DNA of 64,000 nucleotides from Verrucomicrobiales bacterium (GCA_024233305.1 JACKPV010000028.1:1-64000), one strand, 5' to 3'; positions 25,805 through 35,084 are shown, numbered from the stretch's first letter. Numbers and translations are program-made. Notes: a model not told the origin generated them from the sequence alone.

Positions 25805-27174
25805 ATCTCCTGCCAGGCCCCGGGCGTCGGCGCCGGATAGCGTCCGTTGGCGTCGGCGGTCACGGGGGCGGGGCTGTTCATGTCGAGCGCATCGACGTCC
25901 GCGCAGAACTTGAAGTCCGAGGCGAGCGCCTCTTCCCAGGTGATGACCTGACCCGTGTGGACCGCGGCGCGGCCCATGATGGCCGCCAGGTTCGAGTAAC
26001 AGGCACGCCGGGCTTCGTTGTGCGGCTTGTCATTCCGGATCGCATCGAGCAGCACGTTCCACTCGGCCTGCCACGGACCGACGGTCTCCGGAGCCGGGCG
26101 CCACGCGATGTTCGCCCGCTCGATCCGCTGGTCCTTGTACCGCTGAACCGTCGGCGCATGAATGTCGCCCGAAAACTGCGCCGCGCATTTCGTCCCGTGC
26201 ACGAACGTCGCGAAGTCATTGTGGCACTTCGGAATGTAGCGTCCGGTCACCAGCGCCTTCGTACCGTCCGCGAAGGTGTATTCGATGGAATAGGTATCGA
26301 AGTTCTGCGAGCAATCGGTGCTGTCCGGCCCCCGCCCGCCCACGCCATGCGCCATGACCGGCCAGCCGTCCTTGATCCAACAGCACTCGTCGATCTGATG
26401 GATCATGAGTTCAATGAAGATGCCCGAAGACGCCCAGAGGAACTGGTAGGGCAGCCGGATCTGGGCCAGCAACTCGGTCGGGTTCGGGGCCAACGGTCCC
26501 ATCCGGTAGCCGGAATCCATCCGGTACGCGCGGATCAGCTGAATATCCCCCATCGCCCCGTCGCGGATCTCGCGGATCAACGCCTGCCGCGCCGAGGAAT
26601 GCCGGCACATGACCCCGGCCCCGATCTTCAGTCCCTTCTGCGCCGCCGCCTCGCCCGCCCGCAGGATCCGCTTCAACCCGCCCGGATCCGGCGCAAACGT
26701 CTTTTCCATGAAGACGTTGATCCCCTTCGACACCGCATACTCGACGTGAATCCCCCGAAACGCCGAATGCGTCGTGCAGAGCACCACGTCGCCGGGACGC
26801 AGCGAGTCGATGGCGTGCCGGTAGGCATCGAAGCCGAGAAACCTCCGGTCCGCCGGCACCTCCACCCGCTCGCCGTATTTGTCGCGCAAGGTCTGATGCG
26901 AACGGCTCAAGCGGCTCTCGAACAGGTCCGCCATCGCGATCAGCTTCGTCGGTCCCCCGGGCGCTTCAAGGGCGTTGGCCACGGCGCCGGTGCCGCGCCC
27001 ACCGCACCCGATGATTGCCAGCCGGATGGTGTCGTCCCCGGCCGCGTGAACATGCGGCAGCGCCACGCCGGCCAGGGCGGTGGCCGCGGCCGCCCGTCCG
27101 GCATGCGCGATAAAGTCGCGGCGCGAAGTGGTTCCGGTCGGGGCGGAGGTCTCAGCAGGTTTCGTCGTCTTCAT
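25801..27174 (-). CDS. Gfo/Idh/MocA family oxidoreductase, Tat-exported
   Basis: The protein is 457 residues. The twin-arginine signal is SRRDFIAHAG (17-26). The Rossmann loop is LAIIGCGGRGTGAVA. The usual EKP is replaced by EKT in VFMEKTFAPD, so the catalytic lysine is kept but the proline is lost. CCWIKDGWPVMAHGVGGRG and the WQAEWNVLLDAIRNDKPHNE region mark the C-terminal domain. It is only a distant relative of the gene at 18185. The substrate is unknown. The start at 27174 was preferred, though 27201 is possible. The stop lies in a repeat terminus. Confidence 0.9.
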   Translation of the reverse strand: MKTTKPAETSAPTGTTSRRDFIAHAGRAAAATALAGVALPHVHAAGDDTIRLAIIGCGGRGTGAVANALEAPGGPTKLIAMADLFESRLSRSHQTLRDKYGERVEVPADRRFLGFDAYRHAIDSLRPGDVVLCTTHSAFRGIHVEYAVSKGINVFMEKTFAPDPGGLKRILRAGEAAAQKGLKIGAGVMCRHSSARQALIREIRDGAMGDIQLIRAYRMDSGYRMGPLAPNPTELLAQIRLPYQFLWASSGIFIELMIHQIDECCWIKDGWPVMAHGVGGRGPDSTDCSQNFDTYSIEYTFADGTKALVTGRYIPKCHNDFATFVHGTKCAAQFSGDIHAPTVQRYKDQRIERANIAWRPAPETVGPWQAEWNVLLDAIRNDKPHNEARRACYSNLAAIMGRAAVHTGQVITWEEALASDFKFCADVDALDMNSPAPVTADANGRYPAPTPGAWQEI

Positions 27175-27267
27175 GGTTTTTCTGGAGATGGAACGACGCA
27201 CATCCTACGCGCTTCACCCTCGTTGGCGAGCTTTCTTGCGAACGGTGGAACCGCCGGTGAGGATCTC

Positions 27268-27386
27268 GGCTTTTTCAGACGGCGGACTTCATCCCGCAGC
27301 CAGCCCGACCTCCGGCGGGGCCGGCAGAATGACCTCCGCACACCATTGCCCCGGCCGCCTTGAACCCCGTAGAGGCTGAGCTGCCC
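27268..27386. repeat. Family C palindromic repeat, copy 1
   Basis: This copy aligns with 36917-37040 over most of its length. Shared blocks are CATYCCGCAGC, CGGCGGGGCC, GAATG, CCATT, GCCGCCT and GAGCTG. The left end has GGCTTTTTCAGAC, and the right end of the other copy has GGAAAAAGCTGAG, so the ends are inverted. The interior also has a partial dyad. It lies between two minus-strand genes (oxidoreductase start and sirtuin stop) and is non-coding. Confidence 0.65.
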
Positions 27387-27419
27387 ACGAACCGCCGCCA
27401 AGCCGGACCGCTCCCATCG

Positions 27420-28160
27420 TCAGTCCGGCCAGGCCGCCGCCAACAAGCGCGGCAACACGTCGCCGGCCCGCCCCCGCAGGGACCAGGCGGCCTGCGGCGT
27501 CAACGGGGTGGGTTCCGGGTTCACCTCGACCACCAACCCGCCATGCTCCCGCGTCACCAGCGGCAGCGACGCCGCCGGATGCACCAGCGCGGACGTGCCG
27601 ACGACCAGGCAGAGTTCGGCGGCTTCTGCGGCGCGCCAGGCATGGGCCACCGCGTCCGCCGGGAGCGCCTCGCCAAACCACACCACATCCGGCCGCAACG
27701 GCGCGCCGCAACGGGGACAAAGGGGCGGCAGGGTCCCGCCGTCAGCCCATTCGGTGACGGGGCCGCCATCCTGCGAACAGCGTGTGCGAAGGATGTTCCC
27801 GTGCAACTCGACCACTTCCCGGCTGCCGGCGCGCTGATGCAGGTTGTCGACGTTTTGGGTGACGAGCGTGAAGTCCGGCACCCGGTCCGCCAACCCGACC
27901 AGGGTCCGGTGACCGACATTGGGCCGGGCCTGCGCCGCCAGCGATCGGCGCCATGCATACCATTCCCAAACCCGGCGCGGATGACGTTCGAAGGCCTCAG
28001 GCGTCGCGAGTTCCTCGGGCTGGAACCGCGCCCACAAACCGGTTTGCGCCTCCCGAAACGTCGGCATCCCGCTCTCCGCCGAAATGCCGGCGCCCGTGAG
28101 CGCCATGATCCGCCGGGCGCGGTGAAGCGCATTGACGAGGTCCTCGGGCAATCGGTCCAT
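27420..28160 (-). CDS. cobB: SIR2 family NAD-dependent protein deacylase (CobB/SIRT5 class)
   Basis: The protein is 246 residues. GAGIS is at 23-27, TQNVDNLHQ at 101-109 and the catalytic H120 is in LHGN. The class III signature Y68xxR71 (in WEWYAWRR), which recognises succinyl and malonyl groups, is present. The zinc module has C128, C148 and C151, but the second cysteine of the first pair is missing (CSQD). It removes acyl groups from protein lysines using NAD in the cytoplasm. The start at 28160 fits the usual length. It is not next to the two-gene module, so I do not link them. Confidence 0.9.
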   Translation of the reverse strand: MDRLPEDLVNALHRARRIMALTGAGISAESGMPTFREAQTGLWARFQPEELATPEAFERHPRRVWEWYAWRRSLAAQARPNVGHRTLVGLADRVPDFTLVTQNVDNLHQRAGSREVVELHGNILRTRCSQDGGPVTEWADGGTLPPLCPRCGAPLRPDVVWFGEALPADAVAHAWRAAEAAELCLVVGTSALVHPAASLPLVTREHGGLVVEVNPEPTPLTPQAAWSLRGRAGDVLPRLLAAAWPD

Positions 28161-28394
28161 ACAGCGATTCTGCCCGCGTGACCAAGGCTCGAAGCAAGTC
28201 CGGAGTGAACGGCCGCAAGGCCCCCCGGCTCCATCGAGATCGACAACTTCGAGGTGATTCACCCGCCCTTTACCCCGCCTTGACGCGCGCTTCACATCGC
28301 CCGCGTCTTTCGCTATCAAGAGGCCTGTCGCCCGACTGCCCGGCCACCTGCCGTCCGCGGACTGGCAATCGTCCGACATGACCGTCCGAAAACG

Positions 28395-29342
28395 ATGAGC
28401 CAAGCGCCTGCCAGCCGCACCCGCGCCGCCACGGAGCCGTCAAATGCCGCCCCGGACGGCGGACGCCGGGCCTCGATTGTCATCCCGGTCCACAACGAGG
28501 CGGAAGCGCTGCCGGGCCTGCTCGCTGCGTTCGAACACGGCGGCGTCCTGCGCGACTACGAGGTCCTGATCGTGGACGACGGCTCGACTGACAATTCCCC
28601 GGAGTTGATCGCGGGCCACCCCGCAATCACGCTGATCCGGCATCCCGCCAACCGCGGTTATGGCGCCGCGCTCAAGACCGGCGTCCGACGCGCGAGCTGC
28701 GACAAGGTGATCTTCATGGACGGCGATGGCCAGCATGCTCCCGACGCGCTCGACACCGTCGTGCGCCTGCTCGATGACCATGCGCTGGTGATCGGCGAAC
28801 GCGGGGCCGACTCGCCGCAACAACGGCGTCGCCTCGCCGGCAAACGACTGGTCCGCGTCCTGGGGGAATACCTGCTCGAACAGCGTCTGCCGGACTACAA
28901 TTCGGGATTCCGCGGGTTCCAGCGTGAACGGTTGCTGCCCATCCTGGGACTCCTGCCGAACGGCTTCTCGTTCAGCACCACCTCGACGCTGGCCTTCATC
29001 AAGCAGGGCTGGGAATACGCCACCGTGCCAATCCACGTCCGCGCGCGCGTGGGCCGCCCGAGTTCCATGCGCTTCGTTCGCGACGGCCTCAAGATGGCGC
29101 TGCTGGTTCTGCGGATGGTGATGCTCTTCAACCCGCTGAAGATCTTCTGCCCGGCCAGCATGCTGTTCGGACTGATCGGTCTGGGCTGGGGGGTGTTCGG
29201 CTTCTTCACCGCCGACCGCATCCCCAACAGCGCCGTGCTGACCATCGTGCTCGGCATGTTCCTTTTCTTCATCGGCCTCCTCGCCGACCAGATCGCGCTG
29301 CTCCACTCGAGCTCGAACGGATCGCAGGGAGGCCGCTCGTGA
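28395..29342 (+). CDS. Polyprenol-phosphate-type glycosyltransferase, GT2
   Basis: The protein is 315 residues. The GT-A domain has ASIVIPVHNEAEALPGLL, VLIVDDGSTDNSP (58-70) and FMDGDGQH with the metal-binding DGD (109-111). Two C-terminal transmembrane helices (about 251-272 and 279-302) match the GtrB/ArnC/DPM group, which loads a sugar onto a polyprenol phosphate at the inner membrane. It opens a five-gene cluster. Its TGA overlaps the GTG start of the next gene, showing coupling. The sugar is not identifiable. Confidence 0.92.
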   Translation: MSQAPASRTRAATEPSNAAPDGGRRASIVIPVHNEAEALPGLLAAFEHGGVLRDYEVLIVDDGSTDNSPELIAGHPAITLIRHPANRGYGAALKTGVRRASCDKVIFMDGDGQHAPDALDTVVRLLDDHALVIGERGADSPQQRRRLAGKRLVRVLGEYLLEQRLPDYNSGFRGFQRERLLPILGLLPNGFSFSTTSTLAFIKQGWEYATVPIHVRARVGRPSSMRFVRDGLKMALLVLRMVMLFNPLKIFCPASMLFGLIGLGWGVFGFFTADRIPNSAVLTIVLGMFLFFIGLLADQIALLHSSSNGSQGGRS

Positions 29343-30112
29343 AGCACGCACCGACCGCATCCGGAACCCGGACACCGCCGGCGGGAGGTCTGCGGCGCCG
29401 GCGCAATGCCTGGCGCGATGCCGACGTCGAACGACACTGGGATCGCGTGGCCGACATCTACGTCCGGGAGAACGCGCGGGTTTCCGAAACGCATTCCCAA
29501 CGCTTCGAGTACGCCGTCCCGCGGCTCGAGCTGTTCCCTGACGCCCGCATTCTCAACGTCTCCAGCCGCGACGCCGGCGCGGAACCTTATCTCCATCGAG
29601 CGACTCCGAACGTGCAGACGATCCATGCCGAGATCTCGGGCGGACTCATCGCCATGGCCCGACGACTGCATCCGACCGCCGCGCAGGTGAAGCTTGCGAC
29701 CTACTCGCAACTGCCCTTCGACGATGCGTCGTTCGACCGCGCGCTCAGCCTCGAGACCCTGGAACATGTCGCCGAACCGCACGCCTTTCTGACGGAACTC
29801 GGACGGGTGGTGCGTCCGGGCGGAGTGCTGGTGTTGAGTTGTCCGCCGGCCACCGCCGAGTTTGCTTACCGGGTCTACTCCGCCCTCCTCGGCGGCCACG
29901 GCGAAGGCCCGCACCGGTTTCCCAGCTCCCGCACGGTCCGCCGGCTGCTGGTCGAGACGGGCTGGCGGCTGCGCGCGCACGAGGGCACGGTGCTGGTGCC
30001 GGTCGGACCGCGCTGGCTGCGGCGGGCCGGCGAACGATTGATCCAACGCTTTCCCACCGGGCTCATCGGCGAGTGGGGCATCCGCCAGTTCTATGTCGCC
30101 AACCGCCCTTGA
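29339..30112 (+). CDS. SAM-dependent methyltransferase, class I (Methyltransf_11-like)
   Basis: The protein is 257 residues from a GTG overlapping the previous stop (GTGA). The second half of the fold is clear: LPFDDASFDRALSLETLEHV, then LGRVVRPGGVLVLSCPP. Motif I is degenerate (ILNVSSRDAGAEP rather than the glycine-rich loop), so SAM binding may be altered. Within a glycan cluster it could methylate a sugar or lipid carrier, or be a structural relic. It overlaps the next gene by 20 bases. Confidence 0.85.
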   Translation: MKHAPTASGTRTPPAGGLRRRRNAWRDADVERHWDRVADIYVRENARVSETHSQRFEYAVPRLELFPDARILNVSSRDAGAEPYLHRATPNVQTIHAEISGGLIAMARRLHPTAAQVKLATYSQLPFDDASFDRALSLETLEHVAEPHAFLTELGRVVRPGGVLVLSCPPATAEFAYRVYSALLGGHGEGPHRFPSSRTVRRLLVETGWRLRAHEGTVLVPVGPRWLRRAGERLIQRFPTGLIGEWGIRQFYVANRP

Positions 30113-31421
30113 CCAGCTCCGCGCGGCCATGACCGACGCCCTCTGCACGCGCTGCGGGACGTGTGTGGGTTTGGGAAAAGGACAGATCCGGTGCGAGGAC
30201 CGCGACGGGAAACACCTCCCGCGCGTGACCGGGAAGATCGACGAGATCACCGCGACTCGGGCCTGGCAGGGATGCAGCGCCCGGCGCGTGTCGTTCCCGG
30301 ACCTGCACCGCTGGACCTTCGGTGAGGATGCCGTCCGCGACGAGTACCTCGGCCACGCGCCGCTGCTGACCATTGCCCATGCCAGCGACGCCGGGGTGCG
30401 CGCCCGCGGCGCCAGTGGCGGCGTTCTGAGCGCCGTGCTGCTTTGGCTGCTCGAACGCGGAGAAATCCAGGGCGCGGTGGTCACCGGCATGGACCGCGAG
30501 CAACCGTGGCGGCCGAAGACCCTGATCGCCACGCGGCCCGAGGACATTCTGGCCGCGGCCCAGAGCAAATACGTCATCACGTCGCCGAACGAGATCCTGC
30601 CCGAGATGGAACGGTTCGCCGGCGACCTGGCCTACGTTGGCCTGCCCTGTCAGGTGCACTCGATTCGCAAACTCCAACAGGCCGGCGATCCCGCGGTCCG
30701 CCGCCTTCGATATGTGTTCGGGCCTTACTGCGGCAACACACTCTACTTCTCATCGATCCGCAGCCTGTTGGCATCGCAGGGCGAGCGGGACCATCGCGAA
30801 ATCGTCTCGCTGCGTTTCCGCGAGGGTGAATGGCCCGGCAACCTCCGCATCACGATGCGTTCCGGACGGGTCATCGAAATGCCGAAGTTCCACGCGAACT
30901 ATCTCATCCCGTTCCACATCGTGAAGCGATGCCTGCTGTGCACCGACCTGACCAACGAGTTCACCGACCTTTCCGGTGGCGACGCCTGGTCGCCGGTCTA
31001 CGAAGAACGCGGCAAAGGCTTCTCGATCGTTGCCGGACGTTCGCCGCGGGGCATCGCCTGTCTCGAAGCGATGGCCGCGGACGGACGAATCCAGCTTCAG
31101 CCCATCACGGCCGCGGAAGCCATCCGGATGCACACCCACGGTTTCGACCTCAAGAAGCGCGGCGCCTTTATCCGGATCGCGCTGCGTCACCGGCTTGGAC
31201 GCGTGGCCCCCGATTACGGCGTGGCGCCGGGCCGCTTCCCGGTTTCCCGCCACGTGCTGGAGTGGATCATCTCGGCGCTGTTCGTCCTGCTCGGTTCCGG
31301 CGCCGCACGCTGGTGCCTGACGCGCACCAACCCGCGGTGGCTTGGGCGGGTGTTCGTCAGATTGCGCACGCTTTGGAAGAAGGCGACCCGCGGCATCAAG
31401 GCTCATGAACTCGGACGTTGA
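30093..31421 (+). CDS. Coenzyme F420 hydrogenase/dehydrogenase beta-subunit (FrhB) family protein
   Basis: The protein is 442 residues. A [4Fe-4S] motif C18xxCxxC24 is followed by C61 in WQGCSARR. The FrhB core includes GASGGVLSAVLLWLLERG, QSKYVITSPNEIL, AYVGLPCQVHSIRKLQ and HIVKRCLLCTDLTNEFTDLS with more cysteines. The family reduces or oxidises varied substrates with flavin, and members often occur in polysaccharide clusters (pyruvyl or sugar redox steps). The tail is basic with one hydrophobic patch. F420 use is not shown: no F420 genes are present. It overlaps both neighbours. Confidence 0.88.
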   Translation: MSPTALDQLRAAMTDALCTRCGTCVGLGKGQIRCEDRDGKHLPRVTGKIDEITATRAWQGCSARRVSFPDLHRWTFGEDAVRDEYLGHAPLLTIAHASDAGVRARGASGGVLSAVLLWLLERGEIQGAVVTGMDREQPWRPKTLIATRPEDILAAAQSKYVITSPNEILPEMERFAGDLAYVGLPCQVHSIRKLQQAGDPAVRRLRYVFGPYCGNTLYFSSIRSLLASQGERDHREIVSLRFREGEWPGNLRITMRSGRVIEMPKFHANYLIPFHIVKRCLLCTDLTNEFTDLSGGDAWSPVYEERGKGFSIVAGRSPRGIACLEAMAADGRIQLQPITAAEAIRMHTHGFDLKKRGAFIRIALRHRLGRVAPDYGVAPGRFPVSRHVLEWIISALFVLLGSGAARWCLTRTNPRWLGRVFVRLRTLWKKATRGIKAHELGR

Positions 31422-32424
31422 CCCATTCCCCCCCAAACGGCCACGGCGTTCGCGTTTGCTGCTGCGCCTCGCCCTGGGCGGTACGGTGCTCGCGGTGCTC
31501 CTCGCGACTCGACCGGTGCAATGGCCGGAGTTGGGAGCGGCGCTCGCGCAGGCGCGGCCAGGTTGGCTGATGGTCGCGGCCCTCGGGTTCCTGGTCCTGA
31601 TGGCGTTGAAGACCTGGCGCTGGCGGGTGCTGATCCGACGGATCGGCGGGACGTACGGTTTCCTGCCCGCCTACGGCGCCTACCTGGGCGCCTTCGCGCT
31701 GGGGATCGTCACCCCGGGACGCCTGGGCGAATTCGCCCGGGCAACGAACCTCGCTCGTGAAGCCGGTGTGCCCTGGCAATTGAGCTTCCGCAGCGTGATC
31801 AGCGATCGCGTGTTCGACCTCGTGTTCCTCATCGGCTTCGGACCGCTGGCGCTCGACGCGATCCTGTTCCCCCCGCCGCGCGCCGGGGTGCTTTGGACGG
31901 GAACCGCCGCGCTGATCGCCGGGATCTCGTTGAGTCTGGCAGCCCTCGGACGGAAGCTGGGCGCGTGGTCCTCGCCGTCGCACCAAGCCTTGCGCGCCGC
32001 CCGCTGGCTCTCGCTGGTTCTGTCTGATCTCGTGGGCGCCGCCGGTTGGGCGGCCGCCGCCATCACGGGCGCTGCCTACCTCACCTTCTTCGCCGCCTCG
32101 CTGGCCCTCTTCAAATCGATCGCCCTCGACCTGCATTTCGGCGAGGCAGCATGTGTGACCGGTTGCCTCAGTCTGATCGTGCTCCTGCCAATCTCGATCG
32201 CCGGCATCGGCACCCGCGAGGCCGGACTGGTCTTCCTGCTCGGCAAACTCGGCATCCCGGCGGAACAGGCGCTCGCCTGTTCGGTCCTGCAATTCGCGAT
32301 CTTCACGCTCTTCGGCGGGCTGGTCGGCGCGGCCTTCCTGGCCGCAACTCCGCGGAGTGCGGCATCCTCCGCCCCGCCCCGGCCCGCACCCGCCGCACCA
32401 AAGCCGCCAGCCCACGACCCGTAG
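31405..32424 (+). CDS. Flippase-like / lysylphosphatidylglycerol synthase TM-region family protein
   Basis: The 339-residue membrane protein has about eight hydrophobic segments. It carries the UPF0104/LPG_synthase_TM features: ALKTWRWRVLIRRIGG, the cytoplasmic GIVTPGRLGEFARATNLARE, SVISDRVFDLVFLIGFG and the late loop ISIAGIGTREAGLVFLLG. Such proteins move or modify lipid-linked substrates in the inner membrane. The position behind a polyprenol GT2 suggests translocation of a lipid-linked sugar, which is an inference. The start at 31405 lies inside the end of the FrhB-like gene. The tail is proline/alanine-rich. Confidence 0.85.
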   Translation: MNSDVDPFPPKRPRRSRLLLRLALGGTVLAVLLATRPVQWPELGAALAQARPGWLMVAALGFLVLMALKTWRWRVLIRRIGGTYGFLPAYGAYLGAFALGIVTPGRLGEFARATNLAREAGVPWQLSFRSVISDRVFDLVFLIGFGPLALDAILFPPPRAGVLWTGTAALIAGISLSLAALGRKLGAWSSPSHQALRAARWLSLVLSDLVGAAGWAAAAITGAAYLTFFAASLALFKSIALDLHFGEAACVTGCLSLIVLLPISIAGIGTREAGLVFLLGKLGIPAEQALACSVLQFAIFTLFGGLVGAAFLAATPRSAASSAPPRPAPAAPKPPAHDP

Positions 32425-32449
32425 TCTGCCCCCGAAAAACGCCTCGCCC

Positions 32450-34807
32450 ATGGACACCTCCCCCGCTTCCCGCTCCCCTGCCCCGGACATGCACCCAACC
32501 GCATCCGGCGAACCCCCGGCCTGGCCGGTCGAACAGCGGCCATCCGTCACCCCGCCGGTCCATCCCAAACCCGGTTCCCAAACGGACACCTGCGCCGTCC
32601 TGCTCCTGCTGACCGTGGCGATCCTGAGTGCCGTGCGTTGGTCGTGGTATCCGGTCTTTATCGACACCTATTACCACATGGCGACCATCCACGGGATGGA
32701 ACAGGCCGGCGGCCTGCCCACCTGGGCGTTCTGGGAAATGGCGCCCGCCGGACGCGTCCACATCTATCCGCCCTCAATGCATTTGCTCGGCTATTTGTTG
32801 ACGTTCCTCGGCGTGCCACCGGATGCCTGCATCACGTTCCTGAGTTGGTTGCTCTACCCCGCGCTGATGCTCACGACCTGGATCTGGATTCGTCAGGTCT
32901 TCGGGTCGCGCCCGGCCTTGATTGCCGTGGTCTTGTTGTGCGGACCGGGGACGTTGTTCTGGAACCAGACCAGCTTCAACGCCGTCGCCTTCGCCACCGT
33001 GCTGGCTCCGCTGGCGCTGCTGGCGCTCGAAAAGGAACGGTTCCTCATCTGCGCGGTGATCAACCTGATCGCGACCACCGCCCACCCGATGGGCCTCTTT
33101 CTGCCGCCCGCGCTCGTGATCAACACGGTCCTCCGTGGCAAGCGCCTCTGGCCCGGGCTGCTCGCCAGCGGTCTGCCGGTCCTGCTCTACAGTCCCTGGC
33201 TGCTCCACATCTGGGCGAACCGGAATTACCTGCCCGAGGAGCGCACCGGCGGCGAGGTCTCCCTGTCCGGCATCGGCGCGGGCACCGGGTTGAACCTGGG
33301 CCTGGCGCTCGGAGTCGCGGCGCTGATCGGGCTCGGCGTCGCCCTGGTCCGCCGGCGGCAGGCCTTCACGCTGATCGGCCCGTTGCTCGGGTGCGGCGTC
33401 GTGTTTGCCATGGGATTCGGCCGGCGCTTCCTGCAATACAACCTCCATTGGCCGTTGGCCTGCCTTGGGGCGGTCGGCGCGGGCTGGCTGCTGGACCGCC
33501 TTGAACACGGCGGCGGCCGCCAGATGCGGATCGCGCGGGCGGCATCGCTGGGCCTGGCCTTCCTCACACTCGCAACCTGGGTGGCCATCGAAGTGCCCAT
33601 GGACCGCCAGCCCATCGGCGGCGCCCCGGGCGGCACGAACCGACGGGGCGGGGGACCGCTGGACGGCGCCGCGGGAACTGAACCCCGGCGCTCGTGGTTC
33701 GTCTCTGCGCAACCCTCCGCCATCGCACGCCTGCTGGATCCCGCCACACAAGTGATGGAGTTCGGCGCCATGGGGGGCGGGCGAGGGCGTCCGGGCGCGC
33801 CGCGCGGAGGGAACCGAATGCCTGGCCCCTTCGCCGGAGGGCCCGCCATGGGCGGAAACGGCTTGCCGCCGGGCGCGGCCTTCCGTCCAGGGTTGGCCGA
33901 TGGCCCGGGTGGAGGCGCGCCGGCAGGCGGCGGTCCGGGGGGCATGGACTTGGTGAATCAGGAAGGCGCCCGCGAGTTCCTCGCCGCCATCACGGAACAC
34001 GTCGCCCCCGGTGAGGTGATCTCCCTCCCCGGCGGTCCGGTCGCCTCGCTCGTCACGGGCTACACCGGGCGCTGGACCACCGGCGGCATCCTGCGCGACG
34101 TGGAAGCCGCCGGCGGCCAAACATCCCCGGCGGATTGCGCCTTCGTGGCGGAAATGGGCAGCGGTTCTCCCGCTGGCGGACCGGGGCGGGGCGGATTCGG
34201 TCGCAACGGCGGCGGCGTGCCGCAGAATTTCGAACGGGTCTTCGAGAACTCTTTCGGATCGCTCTGGAAGAACCCGGCCGACATTGCCCCCCTGCCCGCG
34301 CGCCAAGCCGCCCTTTCCCTGACCGGCTTGCTGGTGATGGTGTTCGCCGCGCTGGTCCTGATGCTGCTCGATTGGCGCCTGCCACCCACCCACAACCGAT
34401 CCCGCGCCGTCGCGGCCACGATTGGCGTGCTCCTGGCCATGGCCTGCCTGACGCCACTGGCCCAAACCTCGGTGGATGAGTGGCGCAATCCTCCAGAACC
34501 CCCGGCGCGCGGCCGCGGCGCCGCCTTCGATGCCCCACCCCCCGGCTTCCCCCAGCCGCCGCAATCTCAAACCAGAATGGTGCCGCCCGACGTCATCCCG
34601 GATTACTTGCGGGACCGCTATGACGCCGTCCACCGGCGCATCCCGGAAATGCTGGCCCGGGGCGAGGATCCCCGCGCCTTCTGGGCGCCGGAGGACGAGC
34701 TGCGCCTCCGCCGGCACCTTTCCGTCGGGGAAACGAACGAAGCCGCCCAGCTGCTCGACACCGCTCTCAGCGCCGACCGGAAGGAAGCCCTCGAAATACC
34801 ACGGTGA
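32450..34807 (+). CDS. GT-C-type multispanning glycosyltransferase-like protein with glycine-rich insert
   Basis: The protein is 785 residues. A disordered proline-rich N-terminus (about 1-45) leads to a first helix, then VFIDTYYHMATIHGM, an acidic/His first loop as in GT-C enzymes. About ten more helices follow to about residue 390. A long extracytoplasmic part includes a glycine/proline/methionine-rich stretch (about 400-530, with MGGGRGRPGAPRGG) and two late helices before a soluble tail. It may transfer the sugar carried on the polyprenol made by the GT2. No family beyond GT-C-like can be named. It ends the cluster. Confidence 0.7.
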   Translation: MDTSPASRSPAPDMHPTASGEPPAWPVEQRPSVTPPVHPKPGSQTDTCAVLLLLTVAILSAVRWSWYPVFIDTYYHMATIHGMEQAGGLPTWAFWEMAPAGRVHIYPPSMHLLGYLLTFLGVPPDACITFLSWLLYPALMLTTWIWIRQVFGSRPALIAVVLLCGPGTLFWNQTSFNAVAFATVLAPLALLALEKERFLICAVINLIATTAHPMGLFLPPALVINTVLRGKRLWPGLLASGLPVLLYSPWLLHIWANRNYLPEERTGGEVSLSGIGAGTGLNLGLALGVAALIGLGVALVRRRQAFTLIGPLLGCGVVFAMGFGRRFLQYNLHWPLACLGAVGAGWLLDRLEHGGGRQMRIARAASLGLAFLTLATWVAIEVPMDRQPIGGAPGGTNRRGGGPLDGAAGTEPRRSWFVSAQPSAIARLLDPATQVMEFGAMGGGRGRPGAPRGGNRMPGPFAGGPAMGGNGLPPGAAFRPGLADGPGGGAPAGGGPGGMDLVNQEGAREFLAAITEHVAPGEVISLPGGPVASLVTGYTGRWTTGGILRDVEAAGGQTSPADCAFVAEMGSGSPAGGPGRGGFGRNGGGVPQNFERVFENSFGSLWKNPADIAPLPARQAALSLTGLLVMVFAALVLMLLDWRLPPTHNRSRAVAATIGVLLAMACLTPLAQTSVDEWRNPPEPPARGRGAAFDAPPPGFPQPPQSQTRMVPPDVIPDYLRDRYDAVHRRIPEMLARGEDPRAFWAPEDELRLRRHLSVGETNEAAQLLDTALSADRKEALEIPR

Positions 34808-35084
34808 CCTCCAGCCCGACCGCACCTGCCGCTTCTGCAACCAAGCTGGGCCGAAGCCGGCCCCGGCCCCGATCCGGAACCACGATCACCGCCACCGCTT
34901 CCGGCGTCGCAAGCAATCGGGGCCGATGCCAACCGCTCCCCGGACATTCCGATCACCGCCGGCGAAAAGCGGGTCAATGCCCCACCACTGCTTCCGGCCA
35001 CGACACGCGCACACCTCGCCCCCAATCCCCGGAAGCCGCCGCATCCCGATCCGGGTCCCTCCGCGGTTAAACCGGATCGACTCG
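34808..35084. other. Non-coding stretch after the glycan cluster
   Basis: These 277 bases are proline/arginine-coding in several frames but have no plausible gene, start site or conserved motif. They contain no clear terminator. A family B element follows. Confidence 0.4.

Noticed and set aside
22173..28160. A SIR2-containing defence island made of the two-gene module and the sirtuin
   Set aside because: They are separated by an oxidoreductase, repeats and strand changes, and the sirtuin has the features of a housekeeping CobB/SIRT5 deacylase.
30093..31421. Evidence of F420 metabolism
   Set aside because: FrhB-family proteins occur in many organisms without F420 and no F420 biosynthesis gene is present.
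32774..34840. A 688-codon open frame antisense to the GT-C-like gene
   Set aside because: High GC content keeps antisense frames open; the composition is Arg/Gln/Gly-rich without motifs, while the sense frame has clear membrane helices.
34808..35084. Possible small gene after the glycan cluster
   Set aside because: The frames are low-complexity Pro/Arg/Ser with no start site and no recognisable motif.
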